A DNA stretch of 64,000 nt from Eretmocerus hayati (lineage: Eukaryota; Arthropoda; Insecta; Hymenoptera; Aphelinidae). This document shows, in pieces, positions 1 through 9,735 of the stretch; position 1 is the first letter of the stretch; every line of letters begins with the position of its first letter. The position numbers and the translations under genes were made by a program. The notes beneath the pieces are model-generated. The model saw only the letters and a program-made list of their open reading frames with translations, ran no database searches and had not been told where the DNA came from. Where the stretch lies: contig CM056742.1 of the NCBI GenBank assembly GCA_029851415.1, forward strand, positions 87,472,748 to 87,536,747. Reading direction: 5' to 3'.

Positions 1-1138
1 GGATCCAGGTGCTTGTGCAGGGAGGTTGTATGGTTCGTAGTGATGTGCGAACGCGTGGTGCAAATTCCATAGTGCAGAGCTCATTCGCGGTTGTGAAGCA
101 TTATATCACATACCGACTATGATACAGTGAGCTAAAGTGTGCAAGTTTATTGTGCAAGTTGAAAGTTTGCGATCCATGCATTTTGTGGGAAGTTAATGGC
201 ATAATCAAGCCATCGCCCATACTACATGCCAGCCATTTTGTCTGCCTCGCTCCAAACGGCGGATGACGCCAAGCGAGCCGCAAAACGAGCGCGTGGCAGC
301 CATTTTGAGAGCCAGCGTCTCGTTCAACGTCGAAGCAGCTAGCAGAGTAGAAAGCGGCGCCACATCATCGGTCATCACGTTCCTGTGCAGTATCAACGGT
401 CGCGAAGCGTTCGCGACAGGGGCCAAGGTCATCTACCGGTGAGTGAGTTGTCTATCCTTCCTACATTCTTTGGAGGATTGTTTCACTGCCTACCCTTGCC
501 CCTCCCCTCAATCGGTACACTCATATTTAGGTACTGCATCATGCTAAGTTTTTTGATGAATATTTTGAGCTTCTCTTCGTGGTCGGGAGGGTACAGCATA
601 TATCTAATCAATATATTCTAACGATCGTAATGTCATTCACATGCTATAAAATGCTAATAACGCTTGCTGTGTAATGCTATTCATCGATCCTGTAGAGTGC
701 TCATTTTGCGCCTAAAATGTTTGTTTCAAGACCAGTACTAGGGTTTCTTGGAGTACTCATTTCGCGCTGAGAGTATCTCAAACTATTTTCTTGATTGCCA
801 TTCCAACATTTTCCGGAATGTCAAAACTATAATTTCTGTTGATTGCACACAGATTGCCATTCCAACATTTTTCTGAATCTCAAACTATGATTTCTGTTGA
901 TTGCGTACAGACTGCCATTCCAACATTCTCCGGAATGTCAAAACCATAATTTCTGTTGATTGTACACAGATTTCCATTCCGACATTCACCGGAATGTCAG
1001 TGCAATAGTGTCACCTGAGTATACACGTATAGACGCTCTGACATCGTTTGAATTTTCACTTCGTCTGAATTATTCTACCAGACCAGTAATTCGTTTTGAA
1101 CGAGTGATCAAACGATCATATCCATATCATCATATACG
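1..1138. other. No gene recognised; short tandem repeat inside
   Basis: I see no convincing gene here. The part around 200-430 is relatively CpG-rich and contains a possible splice donor (GTGAGTGAG, about 438), but no exon partner is visible. From 793 to about 1000 there are four imperfect copies of a roughly 59-bp unit built around CCATTCCAACATT and CCGGAATGTC. This stretch lies directly upstream of the BEL-like gag frame and may be its leader, but no 5' LTR could be matched to the 3' LTR start at 4137. Confidence 0.4.
793..1000. repeat. Imperfect tandem repeat, about 59-bp period, 4 copies
   Basis: Copies start near 793, 852, 910 and 969. Each carries the half-sites CCATTCCAACATT and CCGGAATGTC, which form a small dyad (CATTCC...GGAATG), followed in the first three by TTTCTGTTGATTG. 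The last copy is truncated. The function is unknown; it sits just 5' of the BEL-type gag frame. Confidence 0.7.
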
Positions 1139-3448
1139 ATGGATCTTCTTGAAAAACAAGTTAGATTGGAAATCCGCATGTCTAGTACGCAGTCCAAAAC
1201 TGAGAGGCAGCGTAGACTGGAAACCCGCCTTTCTAATCTTTACATTAATTTCGAAAAATTAGACCAATCGATGAAAACCAAGGGTGCATGTATCTCCCGT
1301 ATGAAAGGGTTGAAAGATGATTGGCAAAAATTCCAAGATACTCATGACGAGTTGATGAATCGCGATGATGTTGATCGTGCCAATGGTTATTTCAGAGACG
1401 ATGTTTTCAATGCCGTAAAAGAAAGATATTTGAATGATCTACAGTTCTTCAATGAATTTCTTTTGTTTCTCGATCGGAATTCCACCATCGATTTGAGACT
1501 TCGGATAGAACTAGATCCGCCTGCTGTTTTCAAGTCTGAGTCACGATATACAAGTGCTGAGCATTCTATTTTCAAGTCTGAGTCTCCGCATATAAGAGCT
1601 CAGCAACCTGTATTCAAGTCTGAGTCACGACATACAAGTGCTCAGCAACCATTATTCAAGTCTGAGTCACGGCATACAAGTGCTCAGCAACCATTTTTCA
1701 AGTCTGAGTCACGACATACAAGTGCTCAGCAATCTATTTTCAAGTCTGAGTCTCCGCATATAAGAGCTTAGCAACCTGTTTTTAAGTCTGAGTCACGACA
1801 TACAAGTGCTCAGCAATCTATTTTCAAGTCTGAGTCTCCGCATATAAGAGCTCAGCAAACTGTTTTCAAGTCTGAGTCACGACATACAAGTGCTCAGCAA
1901 CCATTTTTCAAATCTGAGTCTCCGCATATAAGAGCTCAGGAAACTATTTTCAAATCTGAGTCACGACATACAAGTGCTCAGCAATCTATTTTCAAGTCTG
2001 AGTCTCCGCATATAAGAGCTCAGCCAGCTTGTTTCAATTTTGAGTCACAATATACAAGTGCTTAGCAAGCTAATCTTCAGCTTGAGTCTCAATATGAAAG
2101 AGCTCAGCTATCTATTTTCAAGCTTGAGTCACGGCATACAAGTGCTCAGCAATCTATTCTCAAGTCTGAGTCTCCGCATATAAGAGCTCAGCCAGCTTGG
2201 TTCAATTTTGAGTCAAAGTATACAGGTGCTCAGCAGCCCATCGTAATATCTGAGTCACAATTCATGAGTGCTCAACAAGCGAACCTTCTGCTTGAGTATC
2301 TATATAAGAGTGCTCGACAATCTGTTCTCCAATCTGAGTTGCAACATAAAAGCACTCCACAAGATACTCCCCCGCCTGAGTCACAAAATATAGTTGCTCA
2401 CAGGGATAATTTCAAGTCTGATTCACAATATCTAAGTGCTCAGCAATCTATTTCCCAATTTGAGTTAGAAAATATGGATACTCAAAAACCTACTGAGTTA
2501 CAACCTACAAGCGCTCAGCAATGTATTCTCAAGTCTGAGTCAGAATTCAAAAATGCTCAGCGATATTCGCTAAAATCTGGAACACAATATATATGTGCTT
2601 ACCAATCTATTCTTCAGTTTTCTTGCTCGATTGTTGAGGGTTGTCAGCTTCCGCTACCTTGCAATACCCTTGAGGCCAAACCAGTGCCCGATGACGGAAA
2701 CCTTAGCAATCCACTCGATAGATGCCTCACTGGTCTGTCATTTGAGCATCTTCTTTCTAAGTATACGAATGAAGGACTATGCAATATCTGCAGTTGCAGG
2801 CATTATCCTATTATTTATGACAACGGTGACTCAAACAGTTTAAATATACTTGAACATGCGCCAGAGTCTATTCATCTTTTTCAACCGTCTACCAAATCAG
2901 CATCAATGCTGCTATTGGAGTGTAACTATGTGAATATTATTAATCTAAATAGAGATACTGATTATGATGAAGCTTTGATTCCTGCCTGTCTAATCCTAGC
3001 TGAATCCATGCAGGATTCTACACATGAGATTCGAGCAACCATAGATCAGCGTGCGCAGTACTCATCCATTTTCGAAGTTTCGCTCCATTCGACATTGGAA
3101 CTGAATATCAAGTCAAATTCGGATCGGCTTACTATAAAAGGCCCATGTGTCTATGACACTAGTGCTGAAGCTGATGAGATTTTCGCCAATTTTTCGCGCG
3201 AGCGCGAAGTCTCTTCTAGTGAACAAATCTCGTCGAGAAATAAACATAAATGTGTTTGCCATTTCAAGATTTCTTCGAATCGCACAGGTATCGGTACACG
3301 TATAGTACATCTTACTCAGAAGCCAGAAACGTCTGGATTTTGTATTTTCGAAGATTTATTTGATCCCAATTTCATCTCCCGATCCATGAGTAGATTGGGT
3401 AGACCTGTGTCCTTATTTACACGCCGTCCCTTATATTGGAGGATTTAG
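1139..3448 (+). pseudogene. BEL/Pao-type gag-like frame with 14-residue repeats
   Basis: One reading frame runs through this whole stretch, interrupted by two TAG codons at 1769-1771 and 2063-2065. The first ~130 residues are charged and predicted helical, with a motif of the kind KGLKDDWQKFQDTHDEL, as in BEL/Pao gag N-termini. Residues from about 130 to 470 are a degenerate 14-residue repeat (core FKSESRHTSAQQ) encoded by a 42-bp minisatellite; both stops lie inside repeat units. The last ~250 residues are Ser-rich and unlike known gag zinc knuckles; a CNICSCRHYP patch is present. The frame ends just where an integrase tail begins in another frame, so most of pol is missing. The retroelement assignment rests on that neighbour and the downstream LTR start. 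The repeat region could be a fast-evolving host-like insertion. Confidence 0.5.
1530..2600 (+). repeat. 42-bp coding minisatellite
   Basis: About two dozen 42-bp units of the form TTCAAGTCTGAGTC...AGTGCTCAGCAA are arranged head to tail. Two alternating subtypes encode SRHTSAQQ and SPHIRAQQ versions, so part of the array behaves like an 84-bp higher-order repeat. Units towards 2300-2600 are much more diverged, the usual edge decay of a homogenising array. The phase is a multiple of three throughout, so unit gain or loss keeps the frame. Confidence 0.85.
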
Positions 3449-3857
3449 GGAACCAGGGGTTAGGACAGTGAAACATCGCCTAAAGAGGGTACTGGGAGAA
3501 ACAATACTCACCTTGGAGGAATTTACAACAGTCCTCGACCAAGCAGAGACATGTATCAACTCCAGGTCTCTCGTACCCCCCAGTGATGGTCTCTCTGATT
3601 CAAATGCCCTAATACCAGCTCATATCAATATATCAGGCAAATCAACTGCCTTGCCCATCGAAAACATGAGTACTGGCGACAAGATATTAACTCTTTGCCG
3701 CTGGAAAATTATTGCTCAAATTGTCCCACAACCTTGGAACAGTGGGCCCCAGCAACAACGGTATGATCAAGATCGAGTCAAGATTGCCCCTGGCTGGATA
3801 TGTCGTTCATCATATGTTGTTCATATCAAATTCTACATTACTTCAAGAACGCAGTAA
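3438..3857 (+). pseudogene. BEL/Pao integrase C-terminal fragment
   Basis: The frame begins inside the family motif corresponding to 'GL(W/R)EAGVKSVKHHLKR' (here GFREPGVRTVKHRLKRVLGE) and continues with LTLEEF...QAETCINSRSL, the hallmark of the C-terminal part of BEL/Pao integrase (DUF5641-type). RT, RNase H and the integrase catalytic core are absent. The fragment joins the gag-like frame almost directly, which points to a large internal deletion. After about residue 90 the sequence loses similarity to the family. It cannot be functional. Confidence 0.75.
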
Positions 3858-4136
3858 CACTCAATCGTCAAGCTCATTGCACCCGACAGAAGAAGATGAG
3901 TAAAATGTGTTTCCGAGTGATTCAGAAGTGAAGTGTACTAAGACAACGATGAATGATTATTTACTATGTTGATCAATTTTCAATTTTCTATTTTTGAAAT
4001 CAAAGATTATTTTCTCTAGGTGAAATTGAATAATAACTATATATTTTTCACAACAAGTGAACCCTTATTTTTCCACACTTTTATGAAATCATCTGTTTAT
4101 TTCATCGAAATATAATTTTCTCTCGAGGTGGGAGGA
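3858..4136 (+). other. BEL-like 3' non-coding region and polypurine tract
   Basis: AT-rich sequence without ORFs, ending in a purine run GAGGTGGGAGGA at 4125-4136 directly before the LTR start. This is the expected position and composition for a polypurine tract that primes plus-strand synthesis. Confidence 0.5.
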
Positions 4137-4440
4137 TGTTTATGTAGCACCGATCAAATAATGTTTGCGACAGCACACATACATTCACGCACACATTAGC
4201 GCAGCCGTCAAGTGGCATTAGACGCTCAACCGACAGTAGAGACGCTCAACCGACAGTAGATACGCTCAACCGGCAGTAGAACCGCCGTCTGCAGTATATC
4301 TATAGACATTCAGCCGCTTGGCTATAGGCCTCCTGCTCTGCTCCGGTTCGGGCAGTCTCCATGTGGATCGCGAACAAACCGCACACTCTCCACCACCTCG
4401 AGCATGTATTCAGTTTGCTCAATATAGTGATCGCTAAGAA
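4137..4440 (+). mobile_element. Probable BEL/Pao 3' LTR, truncated
   Basis: It starts with TG directly after the polypurine tract (TGTTTATGTAGCACC). It contains three exact or near-exact 20-bp copies of GACGCTCAACCGACAGTAGA at 4221-4280, typical of LTR U3 repeats. The end is not defined, because no second copy is present in the window and the sequence runs into the - strand gypsy protease frame. Confidence 0.45.
4221..4280. repeat. 3 x 20-bp tandem repeat in BEL LTR
   Basis: Three adjacent copies of GACGCTCAACCGACAGTAGA, the third with two substitutions. It lies in the presumed U3 part of the LTR. Confidence 0.9.
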
Positions 4441-5319
4441 CTATTTTTTCGCATTCCTCTCGTCATGAGTAACCTGGATCCCACAGATCAACATCGGCGA
4501 AAACAATTGCTTCACCTTGACTGGAATATTATCGGTTGTCTGAATTCTATGCATAACCACGTCGGTGGCGCTCAATCCGTCGGTAGGTAAATGAAATTGA
4601 AATGGAAAAGACGTAACAAGCCTCTTGACGCACTCCAGTTCCTCAGCGTTTAATCCCTCTGAATGCAGCACACTCATGATTTTATCGATTCGATCCTGGA
4701 GAATCCTATCTCTATCCTCACGAGGGACCTTACGTAATGATTGAACTGGTCGTATGGCTGGCGAAAATTCGAGTAGCGTGATTGGTGGTAATGTTATCTT
4801 GACGTCCTCGGAAGTAGTATTTATAATGAAGAGATATGTCCAACCATCTCGATTTGTAACCAAACATTCTCCTCCAAAGATCCCGGGAGCCGCGTCGAAT
4901 TTCTCAACGTACCCTGCTTTCAGGTGGGTGGTAGCTACGCGAAGCTCACACAATTGTTTAGTTCGTGTGGACAGATTGAGTGTCTCATGAGAAATAAATG
5001 GAAAAGGGACACTATTGCAACTTTCTAGAATCATGAAGTCGTGGCGGAATGATAACAAGGCTTCGTGAGTTTTGAGGAATTGAACTCCCAAAATTCCGTC
5101 ATATGGGATAGGAAAATTATCAGTAATCACGTTCATCAGACAGGTTGAAGTTCCCACTCTAAGAGTACACTTTCCAAGAGTGGAAAGAAGTTCATGACTT
5201 ATACCGGATAATCCAAAGGTTGTACCGACATCTACAACAGTATTCGGATTCAAGAGGCCAAGTTTAATTAAGTTCAATTCTGATCCGGTGTCTACAAGGA
5301 AAACAACATCTCGATTCAA
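4441..5319 (-). pseudogene. Ty3/gypsy protease and start of RT (gypsy-1), truncated
   Basis: The N-terminal part has the retropepsin signature VFLVDTGSELNLIK and a flap-like FGLSGI, followed by the conserved PYDGILGVQFL. This is an aspartic protease that would process the gag-pol polyprotein. Residues after about 200 resemble the linker into reverse transcriptase (PVKVKQ near the end), but the RT core is absent and the frame drifts into unrelated residues before its stop. It lies immediately downstream of gag on the same strand and in the same order as the protease of gypsy-2 at 52.9-53.7 kb, with which it shares motif order. Truncation of pol makes the element non-autonomous. Confidence 0.75.
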
Positions 5320-5360
5320 GTCAGGACTATGGAGGCGAATGGTTGGACAACGTTCTCGTT

Positions 5361-6132
5361 CTACTGAGTGGTCGGTAAGGGCACGACGTTGGACTGTGTC
5401 TGTCCGCCGAGCTGCGATGCGGTCATCGTGCCCGTCTGACGATCGCGTTGGAAGTTTAAATTCGCGGTTGGAGGAGCACTCTCAGCACGCTTGCGTTTCA
5501 GGCAATCCTCGAATCGATGACCGGCAGTCCTACAATAATTACAATACCCAGCTCTTTCCGCGGCTCGATTCAGTCTAAAACAGTTAACAGCAGAATGACC
5601 AAGTTTCTGACAGTAAGTACAGAAACGACGATTACCACAAGAATTTTCGTTTCGTTTCGTTCGGCATTCGCGGGCTATATGACCAAATCGTGAGCAATTG
5701 TAACATTTCAATTTGGGCGGATCACCCTGACGAGCTGGAGCGGAAGCACCAGGATGATCTCTATCCTCGGTACTCTCAATAGCGTGACAATAAACCTTGC
5801 GTATTTTCGATGGTGGCCCGAAATTAGAGTGTAAATTCCGACGTTGATTCAATCGTTTTTCAAAATCAGTAGCAATACCAATAGCTTGTTTGAGGGATGC
5901 CGGGTTCTGATTCATCATCATTTGGGCCAAATCCCCAGATACCCCAAGAATAAAACTTTCCACAGCAGTCCTGGACATACCCTCTATCACACCCTTAGCT
6001 ACGATAGGATCAAAATTCCCATTCATCAATTGAATTCCTCGTTGTCAAATATTGGTCACACGCAGTCCATAGTCAGACACCTTCTCGTCTTCTTTTTGCG
6101 TGACTCGGGCCAGATCAACTTGAATTTGAGGT
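5361..6132 (-). pseudogene. Gypsy-1 gag, 3' part with zinc knuckles
   Basis: This is the C-terminal portion of a Ty3/gypsy gag. It starts right at the border of the inserted DNA transposon with LPQIQVDLARV, which aligns with LPQVQAELARV in gypsy-2 gag. Three Cys/His clusters follow: CYNCSRFGHIAREC, CTYCQKLGHSAVNC and CNYCRTAGHRFEDC, all nucleocapsid-type CCHC zinc knuckles for RNA binding. A stop and frame change lie near 6030-6045. The N-terminal part of the same gag is at 13798-14312, on the far side of the 7.7-kb insertion. Gag is therefore broken both by the insertion and by small lesions. Confidence 0.85.
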
Positions 6133-7070
6133 AAAGGAGCTGTTGCAAATGAGGCCAAATCTGCTCCAGAGAATTGGGACTCCAGGTTGCACTGAAATGC
6201 GTGTTTTGGGTGTCTGAATATGCATATGAATTTTTTCCGCGTCAAACCAAAGCGTCTCCCAGTAGTGGGCAAAAAGGTGTCCCATTCAAAATACACGTGG
6301 AACGCACTTTCTAGCGTCCCTCTCAAAATTGGCCCAATGGACTATAACGGCTCCAATGAGGATTTGTTCTTGAACCGAAAATACAACTTTTAGGGGTTTT
6401 TTCATGGACGGGAAATGATGTGCTGGTACCGAAAAACCACTTGAGAGATGGAAAATGCGGATCGTTCACGCTAAAACCGGGGAATACTCGAACGGAGTGG
6501 GATTAATCGAAAAGTTGCAGAGGACCAAAGTTGTAGATTATGTTCTAAGCTTCCATTTGGCATCGGTTTTTTATGCACGTATTGGTTGGGGGTTCCCAAA
6601 AAACGACCAAAAGTCGTAAAAAACCATATTCATTGGATTTCTTGGCGATCTCGGGGTGAAAATGGACTGACAAACTATCATATCTTATAGATCTCATCAA
6701 AATACACATTTTTGGTTCCCATAATTTTTTCGAAAAAACGCACCAGATTCGAGTTTATAGCGAAAAAGTGCCGAAAATAGGCACTCTGCAACATTCTCAC
6801 GCAAAATATTCGAAAAACGCGAATGGAAACCCTATATAATAATTGCGTGAAAAGTTGCCCTTTTTTGTGTACTTTAAAATGAAAAAGAAAATCATAGCGT
6901 TCCGATGTTCCTGCTTCGAGGAATATGCATTTTTATGCCAGATAACAAGTTTGAGTGGATAAATTCATGGTTCCAGCATGCTATATGCAATTCTACGTCA
7001 ATGAGTCATACAACTACATCAATCGGACATGCAAAATCACCAATTTTCATCCACGATCACCGTTCAGAGC
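6133..7070 (+). repeat. Left terminal inverted repeat of the 7.7-kb transposon
   Basis: Inverted counterpart of 12946-13797. It carries an extra stretch of about 90-100 bp beginning after ACTTTTAGGGG that the right repeat lacks. The similarity fades at about 7070, next to the GTTCAGAGC/ATTCGGAGC boundary. Confidence 0.85.
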
Positions 7071-7997
7071 CCTAGAATATCCCGGAAACTAGGCACATCC
7101 ATCAAATTTCTCCGGTGCTATTGGAATTCCTCATTTGTCAAGGCCCAACACTGGCAAGCTTGCACGCACATGGGTTCCCCGGAAGTCGCAGCTGCCAAAA
7201 TCTGTTGATATTGTGTGAATTCGTACGTTGGTAGATGTGAATCCCCGATTCAAACCTTCTCCCTCTAAAAAAATCGCAAATAGCCCAAAAATCATAATAC
7301 CTCGAGTCACTCGCAACAGAGGCTCAAACGATTTCTCCAATATGCACATTCCTGGATACGCATCCGTGGTCCTCATAATTTTGGCGGGTTCCAAAAAATC
7401 AGATATCATAGCGAGATATGTCTTAAGAGGGCTCCTTTCTTTCTCAAAATCAAAGCTCTCCAAATAATCAAATGGGAACCATATGCCATCTCGTCAGGGA
7501 GAGAGAATTGACGTTTCTCGTTCTTCTCAGAATAAAGGAGTCCTTTCTAATGTTATTTGCATATTGCGAATATCCAAATCAATGAATCAAACTTATATCG
7601 CAGATACCCAGTATGACGATGATCTAATTCTGGGGTGCGAAGTATTCTGTTTCGTCGATGGTTTATTTGGTGAATGCGGCATAATGAGAAAGATCGGGAT
7701 CCTCTGTACATCCTCTTCACAATTGACCACTCGTGGAAGCTCTGCCATATCCTCCTGTTATGGCATTCTGTGTACGTGCCTCGATCTGTCCCCCCTCCTT
7801 CTTCCTCGTACTATGCAGGAGCTTGCAGAGAGCCACGCACGCGTGAGTTCTGCTTATCGTTAGTACGAGAACGTCGTCAGAGTGTTTCACGTCTGGTCTC
7901 TTCAATATTTGAGCAATGCTGAATTCTTCTGCATTCTTAGTTAGCAGTATTCGTGGGCTGACTCGTTAACCACTCTTTCTAATCTCATCTTCAAATC
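7071..7997 (+). other. Transposon interior upstream of transposase; no gene seen
   Basis: Short frames exist on both strands, but none has recognisable motifs. It lies between the left inverted repeat and the first coding exon of the transposase, so promoter and 5' UTR are expected here. Confidence 0.35.
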
Positions 7998-8379
7998 ATG
8001 GCCAAATATAAGAACTTCGAGTGTGCACAGTGTCATTCAATTGGTAGAGACAGGAAAAGATTTAGGGGAGTCGAAGACAACTTGTATTGTAAAAAGTGTT
8101 ACACTAAAATGATAAGGATCATCAGCTCGCAATCGATCGATGGCAACAATGAAGTTGTTCCAGATCAAATAGATCCTCCCCATGAGCCACTTGATGTCTT
8201 TTTCGGGGAACCTGAGAATGATAACAATGACGTTGAGCTACAAAATGAGAGACGAGACGATTGTGATATCCAAGATGCCGAACCTCCATCAAAGAAAGTA
8301 AAGTTGAGTTTCGGGCGATTCAATAAAACGACATCTAGGTGAGGGATTCTTTTGTAAGTAGCATAGAGAGTGAGTGAGA

Positions 8380-8394
8380 GAGAGGCAGAGAGAG

Positions 8395-8433
<39 letters not shown>
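8380..8433. repeat. (GA)n microsatellite
   Basis: Nearly pure GA dinucleotide run in intron 1 of the transposase, directly 5' of the first LINE tail. Confidence 0.9.
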
Positions 8434-8441
<8 letters not shown>

Positions 8442-8444
8442 ATT

Positions 8445-8859
8445 CCCGGAGAGAGCGCGCCGAGCTGGATGAATGGCTGGGTGCCCAACTAACACCTGAG
8501 AATCTCGTCCCGTACTTGCTCCGCAACCAGGAGACATGGGATAGACTCAACGGCTACATCAAGCTGGTGATGACCCGCAAAGAGGAGAAAGAGAGGGAAG
8601 TAAGGCGCCTCGAAGCAGGCGAATTACAGTGACTCTGCCGATTGAAACAGAAGAGGCCCAAATGATTCCAGGAGGAATCTGATGCACTGAAGAGGGAAGA
8701 AAGAAGAAAGAAGAGGTGGGCCCCACCCAAACCCGTGTCCCGCCTGGTATGGCCTGCGTGGGCTATGCGTAATCCGCGTAAGCTGAACCAGTCCGGTGTC
8801 TGGGGACGGATCCGAGGGATCCTGAGGCAGATTTTGCCCTCTAACCACCTTAAAAAAAA

Positions 8860-8868
<9 letters not shown>
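8445..8868 (+). mobile_element. R1-like LINE, 5'-truncated tail, copy 1
   Basis: It begins within the coding 3' end (ERAELDEWLG...) and ends with a stop after EVRRLEAGELQ. A 3' UTR follows, closing CTCTAACCACCTT plus a poly(A) run. The same coding end occurs in copy 2 at 9002-9735, but the 3' UTRs differ, so these are two subfamilies. Extreme 5' truncation and the A-tail are signs of target-primed reverse transcription. Both flanks are (GA)n. Confidence 0.75.
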
Positions 8869-8909
<41 letters not shown>

Positions 8910-8949
8910 AGGGGAGGGAGAGAGAGAGAGAGAGAGATAGAGAGAGAGG

Positions 8950-9001
<52 letters not shown>
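8869..9001. repeat. (GA)n/(GGA)n microsatellite between two LINE tails
   Basis: Purine-rich run dominated by GA with a few GGGA variants, directly after the poly(A) of LINE copy 1 and directly before LINE copy 2. Confidence 0.9.
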
Positions 9002-9004
<3 letters not shown>

Positions 9005-9735
9005 ATAGAGAGGGGCTCAAGAAGAGGACGACCCCAGCATGTCAGTCATGCGGGGACGAATGGGATGACGCCGAACATGCCCTGTTCAAGTGCAGCAACA
9101 CCCGGAGAGAGCGCGCCGAGCTGGATGAATGGCTGGGTGCTCAACTAACACCTGAGAATCTCGTCCCGTACTTGCTCCGCAACCAGGAGACATGGGATAG
9201 ACTCACCGGATACATCAAGCTGGTGATGACCCGCAAAGAGGAGAAAGAGAGGGAAGTAAGGCGCCTCGAAGCAGGCGAATCACAGTGACTCTGCCGATTG
9301 AAACAGAAGAGGCCCAAATGATTCCAGGAGGAATCTGATGCACTGAAGAGGGAAGAGAGAAGAAAGAAGAGAGAAGAAAGAAGATGAAGAATGAAGAGAT
9401 GGAAGAAGATCGAAGAAAGGGAAACAACACCTGCGAGTCGTGAGAAGAGAGACGCTCGATCCTGAGCGCGAGACGCCGCCGGCCCTGAAGTAATGCTCAC
9501 GCGGTGCCGGGGCCGGATTGGTAAGTTGGTGGATCTCTCCCTTGTCCAATGGCCGGCGCCAACGGAGAAGGAAGAGAGGGTTTACCCGGTTCGGATGGCC
9601 GTATCGATGCGGATTCCAGCCCGGGACTGTTGGGGAGGTGCTGGCCAGCCGTGTTTGGCTGACCGGTGCCTCTCCTTCGTACGTCGCAGCGTATTTGCCC
9701 TACAACCACCTTAAAAAAAAAAAAAAAAAAAAAGG
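9002..9735 (+). mobile_element. R1-like LINE, 5'-truncated tail, copy 2
   Basis: It starts in coding sequence with the C-terminal Cys/His motif CQSCGDEWDDAEHALFKC of R1-clade ORF2 proteins, continues through EWLGAQLTPENLVPYLLRNQ, and stops at about 9287. The 3' UTR ends CTACAACCACCTT followed by poly(A) at 9713-9734, then GGATAGAGAGG. The same strand, tail and GA-rich flanks as copy 1 indicate repeated insertion of one family into this intron. Confidence 0.75.

Noticed and set aside
8165..8550. Ser/Leu-rich frames over the GA tracts
   Set aside because: They are translations of (GA)n microsatellites.
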